From Bacillus pseudomycoides DSM 12442 (GTDB lineage: Bacteria; Bacillota; Bacilli; Bacillales; Bacillaceae_G): a DNA stretch of 64,000 nucleotides. A model generated the notes under the pieces. The model ran no database searches. It worked only from the letters and a program-made list of their open reading frames with translations, and was not told the origin of the DNA. Of the stretch, positions 8,919 through 17,670 are shown in pieces. A program made the position numbers and the translations under genes. Numbering within the stretch: position 1 is the stretch's first letter; each line of letters opens with the position of its first letter. The stretch lies in NCBI RefSeq assembly GCF_000161455.1, contig NZ_CM000745.1:4593670-4657669 (forward strand), in the 5' to 3' direction.

Positions 8919-9038
8919 CGAGCCGGCTTCCGCTTTTACTTTATCCAGCTACAGCGGCTAGAATGCTCGGTGGCTTCGCTTCTTCCTACGAGGCAAAAAT
9001 ACCTCTACGTCAGAAGCTCCATCCCCTCCCATTCTGAA
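8919..9038 (-). repeat. spe-associated ~120-bp structured repeat, copy 1
   Basis: Shares long blocks with the copy at 10222-10361 (for example CAGCTACAGCGGCTAGAA, TGGCTTCGCTTCTTCCTACG and GAAGCTCCATCCCC). It sits downstream of speB on the minus strand, in tandem with copy 2. The many short inverted segments suggest a folded RNA. GC content is higher than in the surroundings. Confidence 0.75.
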
Positions 9039-9190
9039 CGAGCCGCTTCCGCTTTTACTTCATCCAGCTGCGCCAGCTAGAATCTCTGGCCATTTCACAC
9101 TCTCGGTCGAAGCCAAAAGCGCTTCTCGTTCGAGTGCTCCAATGACCTGCGATTCTGAGCAAACTGCCTCCGCTTTTACTTCACCCAACC
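9039..9190 (-). repeat. spe-associated structured repeat, copy 2 (diverged)
   Basis: Begins with the same GAGCCGCTTCCGCTTTTAC block as copy 1 and keeps the spacing CAGCTG-GCTAGAAT-CTC, but its interior differs (CTCGGTCGAAGCC...GCGCTTCTCG). A third GCCTCCGCTTTTACTTCA block at 9165-9183 overlaps the last codons of speB, so the unit boundary runs into the gene end. Confidence 0.65.
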
Positions 9191-10048
9191 AAGAAGCATT
9201 TCCCGCACGAATTTGCTTGCTGCGATTGGTGTTTGATCACTATGATCATAGACTGGAGCTACTTCTACTAAGTCTGCTCCAACTACTTTTATATTTGAAT
9301 TTGCAATTGCTACGATGGAATCTAATAATTCTTTAGATGTGATACCACCAGCTTCTAGTGTTCCTGTTCCAGGAGCATGTGCTGGATCTAACACGTCAAT
9401 GTCAATTGTGACATAAACTGGGCGTCCTGCAAGCTTTGGTAATACTTCTTTCAACGGTTCTAATACGTCAAATTTGTATAGGTTCATGCCCACTTCTTTT
9501 GCCCATTCGAATTCTTCTTTCATTCCAGAACGAATTCCGAAAGAATATACGTTTTCCGGACCAATTAAATCGCACACTTTACGGATGGGTGTAGAGTGAG
9601 ATAAAGGCTCCCCTTCATATGACTCACGCAAATCAGTATGAGCATCCATATGAATGATTGCTAAATCCGGATATTTTTTTGCCATTGCCTTAAAAATTGG
9701 CCAAGACACTAGGTGCTCACCGCCAAGACCTAGTGGAAACTTACCGGCATCTAATAGTTTTGTTACATATTCTTCAATCATGTCTATACTGCGTTGTGGA
9801 TTTCCGAATGGTAGCGGAATATCACCAGCATCAAAATATTTTACATCTTCTAGTTCACGATCTAAATATGGACTGTACTCTTCTAGTCCAATCGATACTT
9901 CACGAATACGTGCAGGACCAAAACGAGAGCCTGGACGGTAACTTACTGTCCAATCCATTGGCATCCCATAAATTACTGCCTCTGCATCTTCAAAACTTGG
10001 ATGACTTTTAATAAATACTTTACCTGAATAAGCTTCATCAAAACGCAT
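9176..10048 (-). CDS. speB: Agmatinase (agmatine ureohydrolase)
   Basis: A 290-residue ureohydrolase that cleaves agmatine to putrescine and urea in the cytoplasm. The binuclear manganese site is visible as GGEH (His112), HMDAHTD (Asp135, His137, Asp139) and DIDVLDP (Asp216, Asp218). The SRFGP and SFGIRSG blocks also fit the arginase/agmatinase fold. The start has AAGGAGG 8 bp upstream. It follows speE on the same strand after ~320 bp that hold a structured repeat, so co-transcription is likely. Its product is the substrate of SpeE. Confidence 0.95.
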   Translation of the reverse strand: MRFDEAYSGKVFIKSHPSFEDAEAVIYGMPMDWTVSYRPGSRFGPARIREVSIGLEEYSPYLDRELEDVKYFDAGDIPLPFGNPQRSIDMIEEYVTKLLDAGKFPLGLGGEHLVSWPIFKAMAKKYPDLAIIHMDAHTDLRESYEGEPLSHSTPIRKVCDLIGPENVYSFGIRSGMKEEFEWAKEVGMNLYKFDVLEPLKEVLPKLAGRPVYVTIDIDVLDPAHAPGTGTLEAGGITSKELLDSIVAIANSNIKVVGADLVEVAPVYDHSDQTPIAASKFVREMLLGWVK

Positions 10049-10221
10049 ATTCTTTTCCTCCTTATGTGGAACTTAAGGTATCCCAACCTTTCATTATTTC
10101 TCAAATTTGGAGTGCTACACTCCTCTTTCTCGATTTACCTCAATCTTCTTTTAGCGATAGAAGATTATTTTATTATAATAGCGTCAGCAGCTAGCATGTC
10201 CGTTCTATCGCACACCTTGAA

Positions 10222-10361
10222 TGAGCTGCTTCCGCTTTTCTTTTGTCCAGCTACAGCGGCTAGAACGCTCGGTGGCTTCGCTTCTTCCTACGAGGGCAAA
10301 AGACGCCTCTACGTCTGAAGCTCCATCCCCCTCCCATTCTGAACGAGCCGCTTCCGCTTTT
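10222..10361 (-). repeat. spe-associated structured repeat, copy 3
   Basis: Lies between speE and speB and starts right behind the speE stop on the minus strand (AAAAGCGGAAGCGGC). It is near-identical to copy 1 over ~120 bp. It contains GACGTAGAGGCGTC and other pairable arms. No T-run typical of a terminator is seen. Similar 'AAAAGCGGAAGC' repeats are, from memory, common after genes in Bacillaceae; I know no agreed name. Confidence 0.75.
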
Positions 10362-10366
10362 AATTA

Positions 10367-11194
10367 TTATTTAATTAAGTCTCCAACAAACTTCGGTAAT
10401 ACGAATGCTGCTTTATGCAGTTCTTTTGTGTAATATTTCGTTTCGATTTCGTGGAAACGCTCTTCGCTTACTTCTAATGGGTCATATTCTTTAGATCCAA
10501 TTGTAAATGTCCACATTCCACTTGGGTATGTTGGGATATTCGCTGTGTATAAACGTGTAATTGGGAAGATTTCTTTTACGTCTTTAAACACAGTTGAAAT
10601 TAATTCTGGTGTAAACCAAGGGTTATCCGTTTGAGCAACGAAAATCCCATCTGCTTTTAACGCTTTTGAAATTCCAGCGTAGAATCCTTTTGTAAATAAG
10701 TTTACTGCTGGGCCTACTGGCTCTGTAGAGTCAACCATAATTACATCGTACTCATTTTCGCTTTCTGCGATGTGTAGGAAACCGTCTCCTACTTTTACTT
10801 CAACACGCTCGTTATCTAACGCACCTGCAATTGATGGTAAGTACTGTTTAGAGTACTCGATTACTTTACCGTCGATTTCAACAAGTGTTGCTTTCTTTAC
10901 GCTTGGGTGCTTTAATACTTCACGGATTACACCACCATCACCACCGCCAACAACTAATACGTTCTCAGGGTTTGGATGTGTAAATAAAGGTACGTGTGCC
11001 ACCATTTCGTGATACACAAACTCGTCCTTCTCTGTTGTCATAACCATGCCATCTAAAATAAGCATGTTTCCGAACTCTTCTGTCTCAACCATATCAAGCT
11101 TTTGAAATTCTGTTTGCTCCGTATGTAATGTGCGGTTAATACGCGCCGTAATTCCAAAATGTTTTGTTTGTTTTTCAGTGAACCATAGTTCCAT
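10367..11194 (-). CDS. speE: Spermidine synthase
   Basis: A 275-residue cytosolic aminopropyltransferase that moves the aminopropyl group of decarboxylated SAM to putrescine. The Rossmann-like nucleotide motif VVGGGDGG (GGGDGG at 83-88) and the catalytic-loop DSTEP block, then QTDNPWF, are the family signatures. The N-terminal beta domain begins MELWFTEKQT as in other Bacillus SpeE. A weak AAAGG box lies ~15 bp upstream of the ATG. It is followed by speB, as in B. subtilis. Confidence 0.96.
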   Translation of the reverse strand: MELWFTEKQTKHFGITARINRTLHTEQTEFQKLDMVETEEFGNMLILDGMVMTTEKDEFVYHEMVAHVPLFTHPNPENVLVVGGGDGGVIREVLKHPSVKKATLVEIDGKVIEYSKQYLPSIAGALDNERVEVKVGDGFLHIAESENEYDVIMVDSTEPVGPAVNLFTKGFYAGISKALKADGIFVAQTDNPWFTPELISTVFKDVKEIFPITRLYTANIPTYPSGMWTFTIGSKEYDPLEVSEERFHEIETKYYTKELHKAAFVLPKFVGDLIK

Positions 11195-11360
11195 CGTACA
11201 ATCACGCCTTTCATTGCAAATTTATAATAGGGACATCATTAATGTCCCCTAACAAAAATAAAACAAAACATACAAAATGTATAGTTAAAAGTACAAAAAT
11301 ACCGAAAATATATTTTGGTAAAAGTATTTTTATTCATATATTATTTAAACACTATATTTA

Positions 11361-11396
11361 ACAACAAAGAAAACCCTTTCTTAAGAAAGGGTTTCT
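11361..11396 (-). terminator. Terminator overlapping the end of the MFS gene
   Basis: AAACCCTTTCTTAAGAAAGGGTTT (two parts of 12 bases) is a perfect palindrome containing the MFS stop codon; on the minus strand it is followed by T-rich sequence. Confidence 0.7.
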
Positions 11397-12550
11397 GATT
11401 CTAATTTAGAACCTTCTCGAACAGGAATCAAAATCATAACACAACCAACTAATACAACAATTCCCCCAACTAAAAATGGACTTTGCGGTGAAATCGCATG
11501 GCCGATAATTCCTGATAAAATTGGTGCAATTGCCCCGCCAAGCCAACGAACGAAATTGTATACACCGGACGTAATAGATCTTTCATAAGGTGAAATATCC
11601 ATGACATAGCTTGTATATAAAGCGTTATTTAGTCCCGATGCTAATCCAGATAAGACGATAAGAACAATTTGTAACCACATAACTTTAACAAAAAATAATG
11701 CGATTAGCAGAATTGCAAATACAAGTAAGCTAAATCGTAACAATGCTTTCGGTTCATATTTCCCTTCTAATTTATGCGCTAATATTGCAGATCCATATGC
11801 TAAAGCAAGTCCCCAACCGCAAAATACGAAACCTAACTGAATTGCCGATAAATGCATAATAAGTGGTGAATATGCTAATACAACGAAAAATCCGTAATAA
11901 TATAACATACCTGAAATTGCACCTTGCATAAACGGTTTATACTTAATAAGGTTAAGTAACTCCCCCACTCCAGCTGCTTTTCGCTGTACTTTTCGCTCCG
12001 GCTCTTTTACAAAAAAGAAAACAAGAATAAATGCTAATAAAATTAAAAGACTTGTCGCAAAAAATGGGTAACGCCAAGAATGTCCACCTAGTAGTCCTCC
12101 TAATAATGGTCCACCGGCCATCCCTAAACCAATCGCAGCTTCATATAAACCAACCGCTTCATGTACTTCTTTACTAAGAGCAATTAATAATGTCATCGCT
12201 GTTGCGAAAAACATCGCATTACCTAGCCCCCAGCCAGCACGGAAAAGAGATAACTGGGCAATCGTTTGTGATATACCACATATAAAAGCAAATACAGTTA
12301 CAATTGATAAACCAATTGTCATCATTCTCTTATCACCAAACCGTGCTGCGAATAAACCAGCCGGTAGCATCATAATTGCCATCGTTAAAATATAAGCTGT
12401 AAATAACATCTCCACTTGCCAATGCGTTGCCCCTATCTTCTCAGCGATAATCGGCAATATAGGATCAACTACTCCGATGCCTGAAAAGGCAAGAAAAGTA
12501 GCCAGCACTGTAATCAATCTTCCCAATTTTTGTTTGCTCTCCATATTCAT
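11381..12550 (-). CDS. MFS drug-efflux-type transporter
   Basis: A 389-residue membrane protein with 12 predicted hydrophobic segments. The loop 2-3 motif is ARFGDKRMMTIG and loop 8-9 has AHKLEGKYEPKALLRF. The size and the 14-residue charged tail fit DHA1-type exporters. It overlaps the merR-type regulator by a TAATG junction, a classic arrangement for an inducible efflux pump. The substrate cannot be read from sequence. Two starts (12550 and 12544) are possible; AAGGAGAG favours the first. Confidence 0.85.
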   Translation of the reverse strand: MNMESKQKLGRLITVLATFLAFSGIGVVDPILPIIAEKIGATHWQVEMLFTAYILTMAIMMLPAGLFAARFGDKRMMTIGLSIVTVFAFICGISQTIAQLSLFRAGWGLGNAMFFATAMTLLIALSKEVHEAVGLYEAAIGLGMAGGPLLGGLLGGHSWRYPFFATSLLILLAFILVFFFVKEPERKVQRKAAGVGELLNLIKYKPFMQGAISGMLYYYGFFVVLAYSPLIMHLSAIQLGFVFCGWGLALAYGSAILAHKLEGKYEPKALLRFSLLVFAILLIALFFVKVMWLQIVLIVLSGLASGLNNALYTSYVMDISPYERSITSGVYNFVRWLGGAIAPILSGIIGHAISPQSPFLVGGIVVLVGCVMILIPVREGSKLESETLS

Positions 12551-12957
12551 TACTCTCCTTTTGTGTCCTCCAAGAATTTACGTGCACGCCCTAAACTATT
12601 CTCTAATTCTGCTTTCACGCGCTCCATTTGTTTCATTTTTGTATCCAGCGTTTGCACTTGGTTCTCAAGCATATCCTTAATTTCTTGAATCACTTCACGG
12701 TCACGTGGATTGTCACTATTTCGTCTTTGTTCCATGCGTTCTTTTAATGATAAGAAATGCTGCATTTCTTGAAGTGTGATTCCTAATACTTCTTTCGCTT
12801 CTACAATCTTTTTAATACGTACAATATCTTCATCTGTATAAAGACGAATATTCCCTTCGCTACGCTCCGGCGGATAAATTAAACCAATTTCCTCATAATA
12901 ACGAAGTGTACGTTTTGTTAATCCAACTTGCTTCGTTACCTCATCAATCTTATACAT
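12550..12957 (-). CDS. MerR-family transcriptional regulator
   Basis: A 135-residue regulator. The start at 12957 is chosen because GGGGAGGAA lies 7 bp upstream; an upstream in-frame extension to 13074 lacks a ribosome binding site. MYKIDEVTKQVGLTKRTLRYYEEIGLI is the canonical MerR winged helix-turn-helix, followed by a coiled coil (residues ~75-125) for dimerisation. There is no metal-binding cysteine cluster and no large ligand domain, so the effector is unclear. It probably controls itself and the coupled MFS gene. Confidence 0.9.
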   Translation of the reverse strand: MYKIDEVTKQVGLTKRTLRYYEEIGLIYPPERSEGNIRLYTDEDIVRIKKIVEAKEVLGITLQEMQHFLSLKERMEQRRNSDNPRDREVIQEIKDMLENQVQTLDTKMKQMERVKAELENSLGRARKFLEDTKGE

Positions 12958-12993
12958 GTTTATTCCTCCCCTCATCACATTATTACACTTTAC

Positions 12994-13005
12994 GTTAACG
13001 TTAAC
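12994..13005. promoter_or_regulatory. GTTAACGTTAAC palindrome, likely MerR operator
   Basis: A perfect 12-bp palindrome about 37 bp upstream of the merR-type start, within AT-rich promoter sequence (TAATAAT follows on the minus strand). MerR proteins bind dyads in their own promoters, often containing GTTAACG-type half sites. I did not find a clean -35/-10 pair with 19-bp spacing. Confidence 0.5.
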
Positions 13006-13108
13006 TTTTATGCAAGTGTTATACTTCTGTAAATGTTTGGCATATGGATTGTATTTTTCTCGTCGCAGTTTCATAATGGAAGAAATGAACTCATAAGGAG
13101 ATTTTCAG

Positions 13109-13834
13109 ATGAAAAAACCACTTATTTTTGCCCATCGCGGAGTTAAAGGAACACATCCGGAGAATACAATGATTGCTTTCCAAGAAGCAGAGCGTGTTGG
13201 TGCCCATGGCATTGAACTTGATGTTCACCTTTCGAAAGATGGTGAGATTGTTGTGATTCACGATGAAACTGTTGATCGCACAACAAGTGGAATTGGACTT
13301 GTTTCTGAAAAAACAGTAGTGGAATTACAGTCTCTTGATGCCGGTAGCCATAAAAACCCTTCTTTTCATGAAGCAAAGATTCCAACCTTACGCGAAGTAT
13401 TCATTTGGCTCTCTACGACAAATTTACAACTTAATATTGAATTAAAAACAGACGTAATCCACTATCCAGGTATCGAAGAAAAGGTTGTCGACCTCGTTCG
13501 TGAATATCATCTTTCAAACCAAATTATATTCTCATCTTTTAACCATGATTCCGTTTCCCTACTCGCGGAAATTGCACCTGAAATTCCAAGAGCTATTTTA
13601 TACGATGAACCACTCAGTGATCCAATTGCTGCAGCCAAGAAAAGGAAGGCGTCCGGATTACACCCAAATTTTCAGTTACTAACAAAAGAATTTGTGCAAA
13701 CTGCACAGCAGCAAGGCTATGTTTTCCGTCCCTATACAATCAATGAAAATAAAGACTTACAAACAATGATCGATTACGGTGTAGATGTAATTATTACGGA
13801 TTGGCCAATGCGCGCTTTTGAGCTTCTTTCTTAA
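13109..13834 (+). CDS. Glycerophosphodiester phosphodiesterase, cytosolic
   Basis: A 241-residue GDPD without signal peptide, expected to hydrolyse glycerophosphodiesters to glycerol-3-phosphate and an alcohol. The active-site residues are visible: FAHRG (His9, Arg10), GIELDVH (Glu37, Asp39) and IHDETVDRTT (His51). IITDWP near the end is the conserved C-terminal motif. The start has AAGGAG 9 bp upstream. It is divergent from the merR-type gene. Its size and lack of export signal resemble UgpQ/YhdW-type rather than the secreted GlpQ type. Confidence 0.9.
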   Translation: MKKPLIFAHRGVKGTHPENTMIAFQEAERVGAHGIELDVHLSKDGEIVVIHDETVDRTTSGIGLVSEKTVVELQSLDAGSHKNPSFHEAKIPTLREVFIWLSTTNLQLNIELKTDVIHYPGIEEKVVDLVREYHLSNQIIFSSFNHDSVSLLAEIAPEIPRAILYDEPLSDPIAAAKKRKASGLHPNFQLLTKEFVQTAQQQGYVFRPYTINENKDLQTMIDYGVDVIITDWPMRAFELLS

Positions 13835-13858
13835 TTGAAAGGGCTCTTTTTCATTTTG

Positions 13859-13889
13859 TGTTTAAAATACGAAAAAACCCTCAATACTA
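13859..13889 (+). promoter_or_regulatory. Candidate sigma-F/sigma-G promoter of pbpG
   Basis: TGTTTA (13859-13864) and AATACTA (13883-13889) are separated by 18 bp and resemble the forespore consensus TGAATA-N17/18-CATACTA. pbpG of B. subtilis is forespore expressed. Confidence 0.45.
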
Positions 13890-13919
13890 ATAAAAGTATA
13901 CGATGAGGGGATGAAAAAG

Positions 13920-15971
13920 ATGGATCAAACTGTGAATCCAAAACTGAAAAAATATAAACGTCTTTTCTTCACCGCACTTTTTTCATGCATTCTTTTTTTC
14001 GTTTTTTCGTTTTTTATCATCATCATAGTAGCAAAGATTATGGGGCCGCCTCCCATCGCTGTCCCGCAAACGAGCACCTTTTATGCCAATGATGATACTG
14101 TAATAGGACAAAGCAACGGGATGCAAAAGCGCTATAACGTATCTCTCGACCAAATCTCTCCTTATGTGAGAGAAGCGACACTCTCTATTGAAGACCAACG
14201 ATTCTATGATCACCATGGCTTCGATATAAAAAGAATTGCTGGTGCAATCATTGCAGATATAAAAGCAATGGCAAAGGTCCAAGGTGCTAGTACGATTACG
14301 CAGCAATATGCCCGCAATCTATATTTAGATCATGATAAAACTTGGAAACGAAAAGCGTTAGAAGCAATATATACCATTCGTCTTGAGGTTAATTACAGCA
14401 AGAATCATATTTTAGAAGGATATTTAAATACGATTTATTACGGACACGGCGCTTATGGTATTGAAGCCGCTTCCCGTCTTTACTTTAATAAATCTGCTAG
14501 TGACTTGACATTAGCAGAGGCTAGTATGTTAGCTGGTATCCCAAAAGGCCCTAGCGTATATTCTCCCTATTTAAAGGAGGAACGAGCAAAAACAAGACAA
14601 TCAATCATTTTAGATGAAATGGTAGAGCAGGGCTATATTACGAAAGGGCAATCTTCCTCTGCCAAAAAGGAAAAGCTTACATTTGCTTCATTAGAAACAA
14701 AAGAAGTCGCAGAAATAGCACCTTATTTCCAACACGCTGTACACTCCTCTCTCCTGCATGATATTGGACTCGATGAGCAAACATTACAGCGCGGTGGATT
14801 CCATATTTACACAACACTAGACCCAAAACTACAAACAATAGCCGAGCAATCTGTAAAAGATACGATTCCAGAAACAACTAATATACAAACGGCTCTTGTC
14901 TCAATGAATCCGAAAACAGGAGAAGTAGCAGCTCTTATTGGTGGAAAAGATTATAAAGAAAGTCAATTTAACCGAGCGATTCAGGCATCTCGCCAACCAG
15001 GATCCACCTTTAAACCTTTTTTATATTATGCTGCACTCGAAAAAGGATTTACACCAGCGACTCGCTTAAAAAGCGAATATACAGTATTTACATTAGGAGA
15101 CGGTGTTTCTAAATATAAACCGAAAAATTATAAAGACTACTATGCCGATGATTTTGTGACGATGGCGCAAGCCCTTGCTGTATCAGATAACGTATATGCC
15201 GTGAAAACACATTTATTTTTAGGAGAGGACTCTTTAGCAAAAACCGCTAAGCAATTTGGGATTATAAGTTCATTAAAAGATGTACCATCCCTTGCCCTTG
15301 GTACGTCTCCTGTAAAACCAATTGAAATGGTAGGTGCGTACAGTATGTTTGCCAATGGGGGAAAACAAGTAAAACCAACCTTTATTCGCCGCGTTGTCGA
15401 TCATGAAGGGAATATTTTATATGATGCACATTTAGAAAGTAAACAAGTGCTCGATAAAAATAATACGTTTGTAATGGAAGAAATGATGACAGGAATGTTC
15501 AATAAAAAACTAAGTGGGTATGCTTCTGTTACAGGACAATCCCTGCTTCCAAAACTATCACGTACGTATGCAGGAAAATCTGGTTCCACAGAAACAGATA
15601 GCTGGATGATCGGCTTCACTCCGCAAATAGTAACAGGTGTATGGGTCGGATACGATCAGCCAAAATCCATCACAAACCCAGCAGAACAAGGCTACGCAAA
15701 AAAAATATGGGCCGATACGATGGAAAAAGGACTAGAGGGTCAGCCTAAAAAGGAATTCAAGCAACCAAGTGATATTATTGCTGTAAATATCAATCCTGAA
15801 AATGGAAAAATCGCAACGAAAGGCTGTCCAGTTTCCGTGAAAATGTATTTTGCAAAAGGAACAGAACCGACTGAATACTGCATGGATCATATTGATGATA
15901 AAGAAGAATTCGAGAAGGCTAGCAAAGAGAAGAAAAAAGAGAGCTGGTGGAAAAAATACTTTCCATGGTAA
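13920..15971 (+). CDS. pbpG: Class A penicillin-binding protein, PbpG-like (PBP2d)
   Basis: 683 residues from the ATG at 13920; the earlier ATG at 13911 abuts the GAGGGG box and is too close. One membrane anchor (~15-40) is followed by a GT51 glycosyltransferase (EDQRFYDHHG with Glu91, GASTITQQ, EGYLN) and a transpeptidase domain with STFK (Ser362, Lys365), SDN (422-424) and KSG (552-554, in place of KTG). The C-terminal tail is short, charged and ends WWKKYFPW. It polymerises and cross-links peptidoglycan outside the membrane. Position beside speE/ywhD and the forespore-like promoter match B. subtilis pbpG, which acts in germ-cell-wall synthesis. Confidence 0.9.
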   Translation: MDQTVNPKLKKYKRLFFTALFSCILFFVFSFFIIIIVAKIMGPPPIAVPQTSTFYANDDTVIGQSNGMQKRYNVSLDQISPYVREATLSIEDQRFYDHHGFDIKRIAGAIIADIKAMAKVQGASTITQQYARNLYLDHDKTWKRKALEAIYTIRLEVNYSKNHILEGYLNTIYYGHGAYGIEAASRLYFNKSASDLTLAEASMLAGIPKGPSVYSPYLKEERAKTRQSIILDEMVEQGYITKGQSSSAKKEKLTFASLETKEVAEIAPYFQHAVHSSLLHDIGLDEQTLQRGGFHIYTTLDPKLQTIAEQSVKDTIPETTNIQTALVSMNPKTGEVAALIGGKDYKESQFNRAIQASRQPGSTFKPFLYYAALEKGFTPATRLKSEYTVFTLGDGVSKYKPKNYKDYYADDFVTMAQALAVSDNVYAVKTHLFLGEDSLAKTAKQFGIISSLKDVPSLALGTSPVKPIEMVGAYSMFANGGKQVKPTFIRRVVDHEGNILYDAHLESKQVLDKNNTFVMEEMMTGMFNKKLSGYASVTGQSLLPKLSRTYAGKSGSTETDSWMIGFTPQIVTGVWVGYDQPKSITNPAEQGYAKKIWADTMEKGLEGQPKKEFKQPSDIIAVNINPENGKIATKGCPVSVKMYFAKGTEPTEYCMDHIDDKEEFEKASKEKKKESWWKKYFPW

Positions 15972-16074
15972 ATACTTATCTTATTTGTAGCATCAATATA
16001 TCGGTGCTTCGACACAACATATCGACGTTCCGACAATATACGACATAAAGAGAAATACTACCATACCCCAAAAA

Positions 16075-16110
16075 CACCAAAGGCTACCAGAATTTCTCCC
16101 GGTAGCCTTA
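16075..16110 (-). terminator. Terminator of the ywhC-ywhD operon
   Basis: AAAGGCTACC and GGTAGCCTT pair across a 12-base loop directly after ywhD; a T-rich stretch (TTTGGTGTTTTT) follows on the minus strand. It may also serve the converging pbpG. Confidence 0.7.
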
Positions 16111-16113
16111 AAA

Positions 16114-16623
16114 TTATTCTCCTAATAATGCATGACGCAATTCTTCACTAGACTCGTTCCAAATTGCTTCATTATGCTCTTTTAAGAATGTACCAAGCAC
16201 CTTCTTAGATGGTTCATCCATATGGTCAACCATGATGTAACGTTTTAATGATTTATCCATCTTGTTTACATGCTCTGGAAGTGATTTATAACCACGGCGA
16301 ATTTCACGATCAACTGTCATCTCACAAGCTGTTACACCTGCATAGTAAGCACCTTTTGCCGTTCTCTCAATTGTTACCCACACAAGCCAATACGGTTTTC
16401 CATTTGGAACTTCATCTTTATTTGTTAAAAACTTAATCCCTTTTTCCACAGTACTACGCGCATGCATCGCACCAATATCAACAAATGCAGTTTGCTCTAA
16501 TACATCTACAAAAACAGGTGAAATATTTTCTAAACTTAACGCCCCAACACCAAAGCCACCATGCCCATCTGTTGAATCATTCTTCACAATATTAAAACCG
16601 ATTTTTTTCTTTTTCTCTGTCAT
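16114..16623 (-). CDS. ywhD: YwhD-family protein
   Basis: A 169-residue soluble protein; the start at 16623 has GGAGGAG 7 bp upstream, and an earlier ATG lies inside that box. It has no signal peptide or membrane segment. The KKKKIGFNIVKNDSTDGHGGFGVGALSLENISPV opening is characteristic of YwhD. Its molecular function is unknown. It is the second gene of an operon with ywhC (25-bp gap), the same as in B. subtilis, so a link to membrane proteolysis is possible but unproven. Confidence 0.85.
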   Translation of the reverse strand: MTEKKKKIGFNIVKNDSTDGHGGFGVGALSLENISPVFVDVLEQTAFVDIGAMHARSTVEKGIKFLTNKDEVPNGKPYWLVWVTIERTAKGAYYAGVTACEMTVDREIRRGYKSLPEHVNKMDKSLKRYIMVDHMDEPSKKVLGTFLKEHNEAIWNESSEELRHALLGE

Positions 16624-16648
16624 ATGTAAACTCCTCCTCACTCATGTA

Positions 16649-17323
16649 TTACATTAGCCCAAATATAGGTGCAATAATACTTTGTAAAAATCCTAGTACG
16701 TGCGGGATTACTACACTGAAAATTGGTTGAATTGTATAACGGTCAAGCGGTGTAATAACAAGAATCAATAAAGCAATTGCTCCATATTTCTCATATTGCG
16801 TCATTTTCGCACGAACATTTGCCGGTGCTAAGTCTTCAATTACACGATATCCATCCAGCGGTGGAATCGGTAATAAGTTAAAAACAAATAAAACGATATT
16901 AAGAACAATAAAAATTTGGAAGAATTGACCTAATGTATCCGCCACCGCAAATGGGATGGCATCTAGTACTCCAAACCTTAACAAACTGTACCAAATGATT
17001 AAACCGATAGCACTTAAGATTAGGTTACTAATCGGTCCTGCAATAGAAACTAGTACACCAGCAAGACGTGGTCTTTTAAAGTTATAAGGGTTAACAGGTA
17101 CCGGACGTGCCCAACCGAACCCAAGAATTAATACTGCAATCATTCCGATCGGGTCTAAATGAGACATTGGTGATAAAGTTAAACGCCCCTGCCTTTTCGC
17201 TGTATCATCACCAAACTTATATGCAACATATGCATGTGCAAATTCATGCATAGACAACGCGATAATAATAGCCATTGCTACCAGTGGAATTTGGTGCAGT
17301 GGATATCTAAATAACTGATCCAT
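16649..17323 (-). CDS. ywhC: Site-2-protease-like M50 metallopeptidase
   Basis: A 224-residue integral membrane zinc protease with about six transmembrane segments. The zinc-binding motif HEFAH is at 26-30 inside the first helix, and the third ligand lies in LPIPPLDGYR (Asp157). This compact form without a PDZ domain belongs to the group that includes B. subtilis YwhC. The substrate is not known. GAGGAG precedes the ATG at 17323, and the gene leads the two-gene ywhC-ywhD operon. Confidence 0.9.
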   Translation of the reverse strand: MDQLFRYPLHQIPLVAMAIIIALSMHEFAHAYVAYKFGDDTAKRQGRLTLSPMSHLDPIGMIAVLILGFGWARPVPVNPYNFKRPRLAGVLVSIAGPISNLILSAIGLIIWYSLLRFGVLDAIPFAVADTLGQFFQIFIVLNIVLFVFNLLPIPPLDGYRVIEDLAPANVRAKMTQYEKYGAIALLILVITPLDRYTIQPIFSVVIPHVLGFLQSIIAPIFGLM

Positions 17324-17435
17324 ACTTCATCTCCTCTTCATTATGTCAAAAAAAGAAAATATTTGTTTTTTCGATTGTTCTTCCTTAGAATCCGTTATAA
17401 TAAGATTGTAACTTACATAAAAGGAGCGATTGTAC

Positions 17436-17621
17436 ATGCCATACGTAACAGTGAAAATGCTAGAAGGACGCACAGAAGAACAAAAGAAAGCTCTTGCTGA
17501 GAAAGTAACAACAGCAGTAAGCGAAACAACTGGTGCTCCAGAAGAAAACATCGTTGTTTTCATCGAAGAAATGTCTAAAAATCATTATGCAGTTGGCGGA
17601 AAACGCTTAAGCGACAAATAA
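17436..17621 (+). CDS. ywhB: 4-oxalocrotonate tautomerase family enzyme
   Basis: A 61-residue protein from the ATG at 17436 (AAAGGAG 8 bp upstream). After removal of Met the catalytic Pro1 is exposed (MPYVTVKMLEGRT), and Arg11-equivalent sits in EGRT. The TTGAPEENIVVFIEEM segment is typical of the family, which forms hexamers and tautomerises enol-keto acids such as 2-hydroxymuconate. The physiological substrate in Bacillus is not established. It is divergent from ywhC, as in B. subtilis. Confidence 0.92.
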   Translation: MPYVTVKMLEGRTEEQKKALAEKVTTAVSETTGAPEENIVVFIEEMSKNHYAVGGKRLSDK

Positions 17622-17638
17622 TTTCAGTTTTCTTTACT

Positions 17639-17670
17639 AAGAAGCAGTCCTATGACTGCTTCTTATTTCT
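17639..17670. terminator. Bidirectional terminator between ywhB and ywfO
   Basis: AAGAAGCAGTC and GACTGCTTCTT pair across CTAT between convergent genes and overlap the ywfO stop. Confidence 0.75.
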
